In this document: one piece after another, positions 26,155 to 34,328 of the stretch
Position numbering within the stretch: the first letter of the stretch is position 1
Layout of the letters: each line of letters starts with the position of its first letter
Source: a bacterium
GTDB lineage: Bacteria; Coprothermobacterota; Coprothermobacteria; Coprothermobacterales; JAADFF01
Length of the DNA stretch: 38,438 nt
Assembly: GCA_027063755.1 (NCBI GenBank)
Contig: JAMORD010000082.1
Span: 1-38,438 of the forward strand
Direction: 5' to 3'
Program-made: the position numbers and the translations under genes
Notes under the pieces: generated by a model
What the model was told of the DNA's origin: nothing
Databases searched by the model: none
The model's input: the letters and a program-made list of their open reading frames with translations, nothing else

Positions 26155-26697
26155 ATGCCACGAGGTTTTAGAAATCTTGTAAGAATGAAACCCAACTGGA
26201 ATGTACTGATGTTTCCGTTTGATGTAGATAATGTCAGGGAGATATATGGACTACTTGGAGGAAAAGGTTCTATCACATGTTTGGTGGCTCCTGGGGAGGT
26301 TGATGAGTATAAGCGACAGCTATCGTATCTTCCTTATGGTGGACCATCGACCTATGTCCTTCCTCGGGGAGCTTTGCGGGCATTGGATGGTCATTTCCAT
26401 ACAGCCATTTTTCTTATACCTATTGACAAGTTCCGCCGACCTGAGGAGGTGCTTTTTGATATTTATAGGTTACTTCATTGGCATGGTTATATACAGACCA
26501 TACACTTTATAGCCGGTGGAAAGGAAGATATATGGACTCAGTCGCCTGATAGTTATAGTATCAAGGTGGCAGCCTTGATAAAGAAAACAGGTTTTTTGTT
26601 ATCTGATGCAAGAGCATTGGAAATTGCCGATGGTATTTGGGTAAAAGTGGAGGGCGTTAAAAGGGATAGTTTGTCTAATGAAGACATAGCATATTAA
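26155..26697 (+). CDS. Hypothetical protein, possible degenerate methyltransferase fold
   Basis: 180 aa, no firm family. The segment HTAIFLIPIDKFRRPEEVLFDIYRLLHWHGYIQTIHF resembles motifs IV-V of class I SAM methyltransferases (strand, helix, then 'vLkpGG' turn), and NWNVLMFPFDVDNVREIYGLL could be a motif I region that has lost its glycines. SAM binding is therefore doubtful. SD GAGGTGAG overlaps the M55 stop, so the two are co-translated. The reading frame is well supported by context; the function is not. Confidence 0.6.
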   Translation: MPRGFRNLVRMKPNWNVLMFPFDVDNVREIYGLLGGKGSITCLVAPGEVDEYKRQLSYLPYGGPSTYVLPRGALRALDGHFHTAIFLIPIDKFRRPEEVLFDIYRLLHWHGYIQTIHFIAGGKEDIWTQSPDSYSIKVAALIKKTGFLLSDARALEIADGIWVKVEGVKRDSLSNEDIAY

Positions 26698-26746
26698 TAG
26701 TGTATAATGCAATATGCCTACCTGTAGGTAGATAATATTGTGGTAT
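26681..26746 (+). promoter_or_regulatory. Promoter/operator region upstream of rpmH
   Basis: AAGACA-16-TATAAT (26681-26708) is a good promoter candidate. Just downstream is an inverted repeat CTACCT-GT-AGGTAG (26718-26731), followed by GATAATATT and TGGTAT, which may form a second promoter with CTACCT as -35 (17 bp before TGGTAT). The palindrome core ACCTGTAGGT recurs upstream of the PilZ gene at 37398. Confidence 0.45.
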
Positions 26747-26785
26747 GCAAAGAAAAAGTTAATATAGGGAAAGGAGGATAGGGCT

Positions 26786-26935
26786 ATGAAGAGAACATAT
26801 CAGCCACATAATCGTAGAAGGGCTCGTACACATGGCTTTATGGCAAGAATGAGTACCAGAGGTGGAAGAAGGGTTTTAAAGAGAAGAAGACAGAAAGGTC
26901 GTTGGAGACTCACTCCATCTTATCGCAAGGTGTAA
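26786..26935 (+). CDS. rpmH: 50S ribosomal protein L34
   Basis: 49 aa, very basic. [18 protein letters not shown] and [20 protein letters not shown] are diagnostic for L34. It binds 23S rRNA in the large subunit. SD AAGGAGG lies 8-9 bases before the ATG. It is the first gene of the rpmH-rnpA-yidD-yidC-jag-mnmE run; rnpA starts 3 bp after its stop. Confidence 0.98.
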   Translation: MKRTYQPHNRRRARTHGFMARMSTRGGRRVLKRRRQKGRWRLTPSYRKV

Positions 26936-26938
26936 AAT

Positions 26939-27286
26939 GTGGGAATACCCCGCAAGTATAGGCTTACATCTGGTAAGTTATTTGGTGAAGTTTATAAGAG
27001 GGGGAAGATGCTGAAGTCTCCCTTGTTTGTTGTTTACTATTTGCCTATAGAACATGGGCCAAAAGTTGGTATCGTTGTATCTAAGAAGTTTGGTAAGGCT
27101 GTAAAGAGAAACAAACTGAAAAGGCAGATAAGGGAGATTGTTAGGGGGCATCTTCCCCATTTAAAGTGTGCAGTTGTTATTTTACCCCGCATGAGGGTAA
27201 AAGAAGCATCATTTCACGAAATGAAGCGTATGCTTGATGATATGCTTGAGCAGGTAGGCGGGGGGGAGTGTAGTGAGATACCTTGA
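26939..27286 (+). CDS. rnpA: Ribonuclease P protein component
   Basis: 115 aa basic protein that assists the RNase P RNA in maturing tRNA 5' ends. The start of the mature fold ([18 protein letters not shown]) and the RNR motif ([21 protein letters not shown], about 49-69) are clear. The start is GTG 26939, 3 bp after rpmH; no separate SD beyond the end of rpmH is obvious, suggesting coupling. The last 14 bp overlap yidD, across a G7 run that also serves as the yidD ribosome site. Confidence 0.96.
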   Translation: MGIPRKYRLTSGKLFGEVYKRGKMLKSPLFVVYYLPIEHGPKVGIVVSKKFGKAVKRNKLKRQIREIVRGHLPHLKCAVVILPRMRVKEASFHEMKRMLDDMLEQVGGGECSEIP

Positions 27287-27542
27287 CAGTTTAATAAAAA
27301 AGATGGTTATAGCGATTCTGATGTTTATCCATGCTTTTTTGCATTTATTTTCTCAAGGGCCGGTATGCAGGCACATACCAACATGTTCTGCCTACACGGT
27401 AGAGGCCATACAGAAGCATGGTGTGATAGTAGGGGGCTATTTGGCACTGAAGAGAATACTCAGGTGCCACCCATGGGGCACATGGGGATATGATCCAGTG
27501 CCTGAGAAAGTACAATTGAAGTTTTTTATAAATAAAGATTAG
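27273..27542 (+). CDS. yidD: Membrane protein insertion efficiency factor YidD
   Basis: 89 aa. One amphipathic or hydrophobic N-terminal helix ([17 protein letters not shown]) is followed by the family signature [19 protein letters not shown] and [15 protein letters not shown]. YidD works with YidC/Sec at the inner membrane. The start is GTG 27273 after a G-rich SD; the stop is 11 bp before yidC. Confidence 0.95.
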   Translation: MRYLDSLIKKMVIAILMFIHAFLHLFSQGPVCRHIPTCSAYTVEAIQKHGVIVGGYLALKRILRCHPWGTWGYDPVPEKVQLKFFINKD

Positions 27543-27553
27543 GAGGGGTAAAT

Positions 27554-28351
27554 ATGGCTACACAGACGGTATCCAGTAGTGTGTCTGCCACTGTGACAGG
27601 AAAAGCAAGTGGGACTACAACTGTAGGTAGTACATTACAAACAGCAACGACTGCAACACAGCCCTTAAAAGGACTTACCGGGGCTGTTGCCATGTTTTTT
27701 ATGTGGATTTTGGATTTTCTGTATAGATTTGTTCCTTATTATCCTGTAGATATTATGCTCTTGACTTTACTTGTTAAGTTGATAATGTTTCCATTTACAT
27801 ATCAGCAGGTACGCGCTAGTGTTATGATGACTAAAATCCAACCTTTGGTTAAAAAGATACAAGAGAAATATAAAGATGATAAGAATAAGCAGGGTGAAGA
27901 ACTTATGAAACTCTACCAAGAGTACAAGGTTAATCCCCTTATGGGGTGTCTTGTTCTCATTTTTCAACTTCCTATATTTTGGGGACTTTACAAGGCTTTG
28001 CTTAACTATCACCTTTACAATCCGAACTTTAATGGTGTTTCCTTCTTGTGGGTGCCAGATATATCTAAACCCGATCCAACATGGGCAACTCCCATCATAG
28101 TTGCCGTTGCAACATACTTTCAGTTTAAACTCAGTCAGACACCAACATCTGATCCACAAACTCAAGCTCAAACGAAGATGATGATGATTCTTATGCCTTT
28201 GATGTTTGCGTGGTTTGCCATGAAGATGCCTGTTGGTGTGGCTATTTACTGGGTAACATTTGCCATTTTAGGTGTTCTTGAGAACCGTTTAGTGAGATAT
28301 ATAGTGGAAAAGGAGATCAATAAAAAAGGGATGGAAAAAAAGGATACATAG
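27554..28351 (+). CDS. yidC: Membrane protein insertase YidC/Oxa1
   Basis: 265 aa, the short Gram-positive type. Conserved core: LVKLIMFPFTYQQVRAS, KIQPLVKKIQEKYKDD, NPLMGCLVLIFQLPIFWGLYKAL, then MMMILMPLMFAWFAMKMPVGVAIYWVT. About five membrane segments are expected. The N-terminus differs from the usual form: about 38 Ser/Thr-rich residues (TQTVSSSVSATVTGKASG...) and no lipobox Cys or clear signal peptide before the first core helix. SD AGGAGGGG. Followed after 20 bp by jag. Confidence 0.95.
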   Translation: MATQTVSSSVSATVTGKASGTTTVGSTLQTATTATQPLKGLTGAVAMFFMWILDFLYRFVPYYPVDIMLLTLLVKLIMFPFTYQQVRASVMMTKIQPLVKKIQEKYKDDKNKQGEELMKLYQEYKVNPLMGCLVLIFQLPIFWGLYKALLNYHLYNPNFNGVSFLWVPDISKPDPTWATPIIVAVATYFQFKLSQTPTSDPQTQAQTKMMMILMPLMFAWFAMKMPVGVAIYWVTFAILGVLENRLVRYIVEKEINKKGMEKKDT

Positions 28352-28371
28352 CATAGGTGGGGGTGAATATA

Positions 28372-28974
28372 GTGAGTGATATGGTTTTTACCGGTGCCTC
28401 TTTAGAAGAGGCAATAGAATCTGCTAAAAGTGTGCTTGGAGATAATTTTGAATATGAGGTTGTAGAGGAGCGAAAAGGCCTTTTAGGAAAAGTTGTAAAA
28501 ATAAAGGCTTGGAGACCTGTCCCTTCTGTTGTTGTAAAAAAGCTTCTTGAAGATATTATGAAAGCAGCTGGGAAAGATGCCACGATATATGTAGATGAGT
28601 ATGATGAGGGAGAGATACATGTTCGTATAGATGGAGAAGACCTTGCCGGTTTTATTGGTAAGCATGGCAAGTTTCTTGATACATTTGAACATTTCATAGA
28701 TCAGGTTATTAGACTTCGCTTTGATAAGCCTATTAGACTTGATATAGATATCATGGGCTATAAGGCCCGGAGAGCCGAGAAGTTACTCTCTATGATTGAG
28801 AAAAAAATACAGTATATGGAATCTCGTAGGCTGAAGAGTATAAAACTGAGCCCTATGCCTCGTTGGGAGAGAAAAATTGTTCATAAGCTTGTGCAGGAAC
28901 ATTTCCCAGCTTATACTACTCGTTCATTTGGAGAAGAGCCTAATAGGAGGATAGAGATAAAGAAGGTTGGTTGA
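28372..28974 (+). CDS. jag: RNA-binding protein Jag/KhpB
   Basis: 200 aa. Jag_N domain (VFTGASLEEAIESAKSVLG ... ERKGLLGKVVKIKAW), then a type II KH domain with the GKHG loop (GFIGKHGKFLDTFEHF), then R3H with SFGEEPNRRIEI at the end. KhpB binds RNA with KhpA and affects cell division and envelope regulation in Firmicutes. Upstream in-frame GTGs exist from 28357; GTG 28372, after GGTGGGGGTGA, fits best, and ATG 28381 is possible. One base separates its stop from the mnmE ATG. Confidence 0.93.
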   Translation: MSDMVFTGASLEEAIESAKSVLGDNFEYEVVEERKGLLGKVVKIKAWRPVPSVVVKKLLEDIMKAAGKDATIYVDEYDEGEIHVRIDGEDLAGFIGKHGKFLDTFEHFIDQVIRLRFDKPIRLDIDIMGYKARRAEKLLSMIEKKIQYMESRRLKSIKLSPMPRWERKIVHKLVQEHFPAYTTRSFGEEPNRRIEIKKVG

Positions 28975-28975
28975 T

Positions 28976-30337
28976 ATGTCGGATGTTATCGTTGCCATTT
29001 CCACCCCTCCCGGGGTAGGAGCTATACATGTTGTTCGCCTCTCTGGGAGGGGTTCTTTTTTATTGGCAGAGAAAGTTATTAAGAAAAAGTTGCCACCTCA
29101 CGGTACAATGAAACTTGCAAAGATTTATGACAGCGAGGGTGATGTTATAGATCATGCCCTTGTTGTGGCCTTTTATGCTCCCCGTTCATATACTGGTGAA
29201 GATATGGTAGAGTTTCATGTACATGGTAATCCCGTTATTGCCTCTGCTTTAATATCTTATCTCATATCTTTAGGAGCCCGCCTTGCCGAGCCGGGAGAGT
29301 TTACCAAGAGGGCATTGCTTTCAGGTAAGATGACACTTTCACAGGTTGAGGCCCTCCATGAGGTGATATATGGAAAGAATATAGAGTCGGTAAAAGCCGC
29401 TACACGCAGTGCATCAGGAGAATATGAAAAAGATATCAAGGCCATTTATGATGACATATTATCTTTGGCATCAGCTATGAGGGCTGATGTGGATTATCCG
29501 GAAGATGTAGAACTGGAAGAATATGGATTTGACGATAGGAAAGGTGATTTTCTCATCCGTATTGACAGTATATTAGAGAGGTTGAATATACTGTATAAGC
29601 GCATTGAGGTAGGCCAGAAACTGGCAAGGGGATACAAGATTGTTCTTATCGGTGCGCCCAATGTAGGGAAATCTTCACTTCTTAATGCTCTTCTTGGTTA
29701 TGAACGAGCTATTGTTTCTGATATTCCCGGAACAACGAGAGATTTTGTAGAAGCCATGCATATGATAGGTCATGTTCCTGTGTCACTTGTTGATGTGGCT
29801 GGTATTAGGCATACAACCGACAAGGTGGAAAAGATAGGTGTTGATAGAGCCCGCCAGATGGCCAGTGAGGCCGATCTTCTGATATGGGTTGTAGATGGCA
29901 GTAAAGCCGCGACGGAAGATGACTTAAGGATATGGGAGGAATTTGGAGAAAAGATAGGCCTTATAGTTGTTAACAAGATAGATGTGGTCAATAAGGTAGA
30001 GAGTGTAATTTCGCAATTTAAGTCGTTTGGTTTACCCGTTATTGGAGTATCCACTAAAACGGGACAGGGCATAGATGTGCTTGTGGAAAAAATAGGTGAT
30101 CTCCTGTCTCAATCTGAATATACACCACTGTATATGTCAGGTAGGGTTATGTCTCATGTCAGTGAAGCATTAAAATATATAAAGGAAGCCCAAGAGCTTG
30201 TTGAAACAGACATGCCCGAAATAGCATCTATAGATATTGAGAGGGCGGCAAATCATGTTGGTGCTATTTTGGGGCGTGCCGATGTGTCTGAAGATGTGCT
30301 TGATAAATTATTTTCTACATTCTGTGTGGGAAAGTAG
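28976..30337 (+). CDS. mnmE: tRNA modification GTPase MnmE
   Basis: 453 aa. N-terminal formyl-THF-binding domain (TPPGVGAIHVVRLSG, YTGEDMVEFHVHGNP), helical domain with an inserted GTPase (G1 GAPNVGKSS, G2 region GTTRDF, G3 DVAGIR, where most homologues have DTAGIR, and G4 NKID), and the C-terminal CVGK with its essential Cys. With MnmG it builds the C5 side chain on U34. The frame is open from 28967, but ATG 28976 gives the standard start. Only a weak AAGG site is present, so coupling to jag is likely. mnmG and mnmA lie on the other strand about 15 kb away. Confidence 0.97.
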   Translation: MSDVIVAISTPPGVGAIHVVRLSGRGSFLLAEKVIKKKLPPHGTMKLAKIYDSEGDVIDHALVVAFYAPRSYTGEDMVEFHVHGNPVIASALISYLISLGARLAEPGEFTKRALLSGKMTLSQVEALHEVIYGKNIESVKAATRSASGEYEKDIKAIYDDILSLASAMRADVDYPEDVELEEYGFDDRKGDFLIRIDSILERLNILYKRIEVGQKLARGYKIVLIGAPNVGKSSLLNALLGYERAIVSDIPGTTRDFVEAMHMIGHVPVSLVDVAGIRHTTDKVEKIGVDRARQMASEADLLIWVVDGSKAATEDDLRIWEEFGEKIGLIVVNKIDVVNKVESVISQFKSFGLPVIGVSTKTGQGIDVLVEKIGDLLSQSEYTPLYMSGRVMSHVSEALKYIKEAQELVETDMPEIASIDIERAANHVGAILGRADVSEDVLDKLFSTFCVGK

Positions 30338-30346
30338 GTGATGAGT

Positions 30347-31186
30347 ATGGATTTACGTATTGTGGTAGATGGTGATGCGGATATACCTGAAGAGTTAGAA
30401 GATAAGGTGGTTTATGTTCCTCAATATGTCATATACGATGGGATAAGCTATAGGGCGACAAGAGAAATGATACTTCGTGATATGGAGTCTTTTCTTGATC
30501 CCGATAAATTGTCTACGAGTATGCCATCTGCTCAAGATTTTTTGGATGCGTTGAATAAGTTAAAGTATCCTGCCCTTGCGATACATGTCAGTAGTGGTAT
30601 TAGTAGCACATATCGCTCAATAAAGGCTGCTGCCGAGGTGGCTTCTGTGCTTGATAAATTGTATATGTTTGATACTAAAACGGCAGCGTCTGGCATAGGA
30701 GTATATGTGTATTTTGCTTACAGCATGCTAAGAAAAGGGCATAATGTGGAAGAAGTTTATGACATGCTTGTTGCTCTTCGGGATAATGAAAAAGAGAAAA
30801 CATATGCTGTTGTGGGAGATATAAGATTTGCCCTTCATGGAAGAAGAGTTAATGGACTTGTTGTTGCTGCGGCTAAGGCTATGCGGTTTGTGGTTGTTGT
30901 TTCCCCTGATGATGAAGGATATCTACAGGTTATTTACAAGACAATGGGTAGAAAAAAAGCATTACGATATCTTGTAGAAAAAACGATAAATAGACTTAAG
31001 AATGCTAAAAAACCTATTGTTGGTATATCTCATGCATGGGCCGAAAGAGATGCTGATATGATAGCTAAGACACTGAAACAAGAACGTCCTGATGCGTATA
31101 TGTTTGTGACCTACATGAATCCCACACTTGTTGCCCACGGTGGGAAGGGAACATTGGCGGTTTCTGTACTTGATGCCGATGTATAG
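30347..31186 (+). CDS. DegV family protein (fatty-acid-binding, FakB-like), copy 1
   Basis: 279 aa. DegV fold with IVVDGDADIP at the N-terminus, the STSMPSAQDF loop, AIHVSSGISSTYRSI (lipid carboxylate-binding Ser/Thr/Arg region) and GISHAWAERDA near the C-terminus. DegV/FakB proteins present fatty acids to the kinase FakA; no fakA is in the window. The start may be 30338 (GTG), 30341 or 30347 (ATG); I used 30347 for its spacing from AGGTG. It overlaps no gene and follows mnmE by 9 bp. Confidence 0.9.
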   Translation: MDLRIVVDGDADIPEELEDKVVYVPQYVIYDGISYRATREMILRDMESFLDPDKLSTSMPSAQDFLDALNKLKYPALAIHVSSGISSTYRSIKAAAEVASVLDKLYMFDTKTAASGIGVYVYFAYSMLRKGHNVEEVYDMLVALRDNEKEKTYAVVGDIRFALHGRRVNGLVVAAAKAMRFVVVVSPDDEGYLQVIYKTMGRKKALRYLVEKTINRLKNAKKPIVGISHAWAERDADMIAKTLKQERPDAYMFVTYMNPTLVAHGGKGTLAVSVLDADV

Positions 31187-31219
31187 TTAGTTGTAATTAA
31201 ATATTAGGGGGGATGCGGA

Positions 31220-32062
31220 GTGTTGTCTATTGTTGTTGATGGTACGGCGGATGTACCGCCACAGCTCAAAGATACTATTACTACTGTTCCGCTTTATGTT
31301 GTTTTTCGGGGAAAGAGTTATAAGGCAACAGAGGAAATGCTTTCTGGTGAGATAGAGCATATGCTTGCGCCTGGAGAGATTTCTACCAGTATGCCCACAA
31401 CAAATGATTTTATGGAGGTTTTTCAGGCTTTACCTAAGCCTATACTTGTTGTGCATGTCAGTAAGAATATTAGTGGAACATATCGTGCTATACATGCTGC
31501 TATTGAGGAATTGGGCTATCAAGATGAGGTTATACCATTTGATACATTGACTGCGGGCACAGGTATCGGACTGTATGCTTGGCTTGCTTACGAACTAGAT
31601 AGGCAGGGGAAGTCCGTGGATGAAATTGTTTCTATATTAGCGGAAATGAGAGATAACCGGAAGGAGCATACATATTCTGTTGTGGGAGATGTGCAATTTA
31701 CGCTTAATGGTGGTAGAGTTTCAGGTTTTGCCGGTTTGGCCGCTAGAGCTATGCGTATTGTGATTACCATATCACCCGATGAAACTGGGACTCTGAAAGT
31801 TATAGGGAAATCTTTTGGTAGAAAAAAGGCATTGAGACTTCTTCGTAAGCACATGGCGGAAGCAATAGAGAATGCCAAGAGGCCTATCGTTGGTATATCC
31901 CATGCATGGTGTGAAGAAGATGCTTATCTGCTTAAAGATTATCTTCATGCCCTCCGACCAGATGCAAAATTTTTCCTTACCACTATTAATGCAACTCTTA
32001 TTGCCCACGGTGGTAAGGGAACAATTGCCGCCTCTGTTTTAGATACAGCTCCGTACATGTGA
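31220..32062 (+). CDS. DegV family protein, copy 2
   Basis: 280 aa paralogue of the preceding gene, alignable throughout: IVVDGTADVP, STSMPTTNDF, VVHVSKNISGTYRAI, FTLNGGRVSGFAGLAARAM and GISHAWCEEDA, ending in the shared AHGGKGT segment. The binding loop differs (SSGISST versus SKNISGT), which may mean a different lipid preference. The start is GTG 31220 after a strong SD (TTAGGGGGGA). An upstream gap of 33 bp makes an operon with copy 1 likely. Confidence 0.9.
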   Translation: MLSIVVDGTADVPPQLKDTITTVPLYVVFRGKSYKATEEMLSGEIEHMLAPGEISTSMPTTNDFMEVFQALPKPILVVHVSKNISGTYRAIHAAIEELGYQDEVIPFDTLTAGTGIGLYAWLAYELDRQGKSVDEIVSILAEMRDNRKEHTYSVVGDVQFTLNGGRVSGFAGLAARAMRIVITISPDETGTLKVIGKSFGRKKALRLLRKHMAEAIENAKRPIVGISHAWCEEDAYLLKDYLHALRPDAKFFLTTINATLIAHGGKGTIAASVLDTAPYM

Positions 32063-32107
32063 TACTTTTTGCTTTCTTTCTCGTATACATGTGTGGAGGT
32101 GGTAAAT

Positions 32108-32869
32108 ATGAAAGATAAAAAGTTGCTTGTTCTTACTGTTTTGTTCGGTATTATTATGTTTGCTGTGGGAGGGTATTGGGCTCTGTCTTCCCAAAAGGTC
32201 AGTGCTGATGTATCGTGTACTTCTACAACAGCCAAAGTTTCTGTTATTGGTGTAGCCAAGCAAGAAGTAACCCCTGACAGGGCTGTCATTACTGTCAATG
32301 TTGTAGGAGAAGATAAAGATGCCAATAAGGCAATGGAGGTTATGAAGGAAAACGCACAGTATGTTTTAGATATTGCCAAAACATACACAGATGAGAAGTA
32401 TATTACCACTACAGGGCTGAGCCTTAGACAGTCGGGACACTGGGAAAAAGATAAATATATTTACGATAAGTTTGTGGCATCTGAGGTTATCAAGATAGAT
32501 GTGGAAGTAGACAGAGTTGGGGAGCTTACTGGTAAGATTACCGCAGATAGAGCAGAAAATGTTAGACTATCTGGCATTTCCTTTTACTACACCAAGGCCG
32601 ATGAGGTTAGAAAAAATCTTCTTGAAAAAGCCATTCTTGATGCTAAGGATAATGCGGTTCGTTTGGTAAAGCCGCTGGGTGCAGAGCATATATCCCTGAT
32701 ATCTGTTTCATATGGTAGTTATGCACCTATTCTTATGGACAATGATATGAGATATGGTGCTGCCAAGGGAGAAAACGAGGTTCCCATTTCTGCTGGTTCT
32801 CAGACAATATCGGTTCAGGTCAGTGCCGTATTTGAGGCGGGTCCTGTATGTGCGTCTATAGATAAGTAG
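32108..32869 (+). CDS. SIMPL domain protein (DUF541)
   Basis: 253 aa. An N-terminal membrane anchor or signal (LLVLTVLFGIIMFAVGGYW) precedes a SIMPL domain beginning KVSVIGVAKQEVTPDRAVITVNV and ending QTISVQVSAVFE. SIMPL proteins are surface or periplasmic and poorly characterised. The frame extends upstream to 32069, but GGAGGTGG is placed for ATG 32108. A strong terminator follows 18 bp after the stop, ending this transcription unit. Confidence 0.88.
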   Translation: MKDKKLLVLTVLFGIIMFAVGGYWALSSQKVSADVSCTSTTAKVSVIGVAKQEVTPDRAVITVNVVGEDKDANKAMEVMKENAQYVLDIAKTYTDEKYITTTGLSLRQSGHWEKDKYIYDKFVASEVIKIDVEVDRVGELTGKITADRAENVRLSGISFYYTKADEVRKNLLEKAILDAKDNAVRLVKPLGAEHISLISVSYGSYAPILMDNDMRYGAAKGENEVPISAGSQTISVQVSAVFEAGPVCASIDK

Positions 32870-32886
32870 AATAATAAGATATAGCT

Positions 32887-32918
32887 AAAAAAGGGGCACA
32901 TAGGTGCCCCTTTTTGTT
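32887..32918 (+). terminator. Terminator after the SIMPL gene
   Basis: AAAAGGGGCAC and GTGCCCCTTTT form a perfect stem with a 4-base loop, followed by TTTTTGTTTT. Weak promoter-like elements (TTTTGT, then TATATT at 32935) follow it, before the gene at 32961. Confidence 0.92.
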
Positions 32919-32960
32919 TTATTGGGTGCTATTCTATATTTAGGTAAGGAGGTTGATATA

Positions 32961-33368
32961 GTGGAGTTTAAACATGGTATTTATCAGAGACTTGCTGCTG
33001 GAGAGTGGTTGGTTTATCACTTTGCCCGTGATCTTGAGTCTGTTCATGGTGAAGGTATATGGAGTGAGGTGAAGTTTTTTTCAGAAAAACATGCTAAGCG
33101 TCTTACTGATATTGTTGTATCCATGAGGATAAAGCCTCTTCCCCCCAGTATGTGGCATTTATATAGCCCCTCTCCTCCCAAAAAGTGGTATGATGCTTTA
33201 GTAGATAGGGATATTGCATTTAGAGAGGTATATGAGGTGGTTATAGGTTTTTCTGATTTTTATTCAAGAATGCTAAACAGGTATCAGTTTGATGAAGAGT
33301 TTCTTGTTAGGCATAAAGAGGATTGGGATAAAGTAAAGAAAAGAATGAGGAATCTCATGGGGAGGTGA
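32961..33368 (+). CDS. Hypothetical helical protein
   Basis: 135 aa, rich in charged and aromatic residues, predicted all-helical (IYQRLAAGEWLVYHFARDL, REVYEVVIGFSDFYSRML). No membrane helix and no recognised family; a ferritin- or four-helix-like fold is possible but unproven. The frame opens from 32904 through the terminator, but AAGGAGG before GTG 32961 marks the true start. It is followed after 5 bp by the PfkB-like gene and is probably the first gene of the operon 32961-36136. Confidence 0.6.
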   Translation: MEFKHGIYQRLAAGEWLVYHFARDLESVHGEGIWSEVKFFSEKHAKRLTDIVVSMRIKPLPPSMWHLYSPSPPKKWYDALVDRDIAFREVYEVVIGFSDFYSRMLNRYQFDEEFLVRHKEDWDKVKKRMRNLMGR

Positions 33369-33373
33369 ATAGT

Positions 33374-34315
33374 GTGGTTATTTGTGTAACACTGAATCCG
33401 GCTATTGATGCCTATCTTGAGGTGAAAAAATTTATACCAGGTTCTTTTCATAGAACCGAAAACGAAAGGTACAGTCCTGGTGGAAAAGGGTTTATTGCTG
33501 CTGAAATTTTGATGAAACTGGGCTATAATGATGTTCTTTCTACTGGCTTACTTGCTGGTCGTAATGGTCTTGCGTGGGAAGATGCTGCCACTCAGAAGGG
33601 AGTGCCGGGTTCCTATGTGTATATTCACAATGGCAATACCCGTAGGAATATTCAGATTGTTGATCTTGCTGAGAGTACTGTTACTAGTATTGGAACAAAA
33701 GGACCTGTAGCTTCCCCGCAGGATATAGAGAAATTGAAAAAGAGACTGAGACCACACCTTGGGAGAGCTGAATGGATAGTGTTTGGAGGTTCTTTACCTA
33801 GTGGTTTATCTTCTGATACATACTATGAGCTCATAAAATATTTCAATGGTCTTGGTAAGAAAACGGTTATTAATGCCACCATAGATTATTTACCTCGTGC
33901 TGCCGATGCTATACCTTTTATGCTTGTTGAAGATCCTAAGGAGGGAGAAGAGCATTTTGGAGATATTGAGGTGCACTCCTTGGAAGACGAAATAAAACTT
34001 GCAAAGACTTTGATGGATAGAGGGATTCAAATTGTTAGTTTGTCTTGGCAAATCATACACAATGTTATTGGAGTCTATGGAAATGTATATCATGTTCAGC
34101 TTGTTGATCCTCATATTTTCTCTGTTGTTGGTGCCAATAGTGCTTTAACAGCTGGCCTTATACATGCAGTTATATCGGGTATGGAAGGTCCCGATATTGC
34201 AAAGCATGCTGTGGCTACAGCTTATGCCGTGGCAACTAAACTTGAACCCGATATAGATGGTATTGTGCAGGTGCAGAAAGTGTACCAGTATGTAGAAGTT
34301 GAAAAGGTGCTCTAA
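33374..34315 (+). CDS. PfkB-family (1-phosphofructokinase-like) protein with lost catalytic Asp
   Basis: 313 aa. The N-terminus (VICVTLNPAIDAYLEV) and GGKGFIAAEILMKLG match 1-phosphofructokinase/tagatose-6-P kinase, and WIVFGGSLPSGL is the usual central motif. The C-terminal catalytic signature, normally GAGDS, reads GANSA (residues 253-257), so the general-base Asp is replaced. The ATP-binding VSLG..GA stretch is also altered (IVSLSWQIIHNVIG). It is therefore probably not an ordinary kinase: inactive, regulatory, or of altered chemistry. GTG 33374 is preferred over GTG 33365 for SD spacing. It sits with a CBS protein and a transporter. Confidence 0.8.
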   Translation: MVICVTLNPAIDAYLEVKKFIPGSFHRTENERYSPGGKGFIAAEILMKLGYNDVLSTGLLAGRNGLAWEDAATQKGVPGSYVYIHNGNTRRNIQIVDLAESTVTSIGTKGPVASPQDIEKLKKRLRPHLGRAEWIVFGGSLPSGLSSDTYYELIKYFNGLGKKTVINATIDYLPRAADAIPFMLVEDPKEGEEHFGDIEVHSLEDEIKLAKTLMDRGIQIVSLSWQIIHNVIGVYGNVYHVQLVDPHIFSVVGANSALTAGLIHAVISGMEGPDIAKHAVATAYAVATKLEPDIDGIVQVQKVYQYVEVEKVL

Positions 34316-34328
34316 GGGGGTGAATGTT

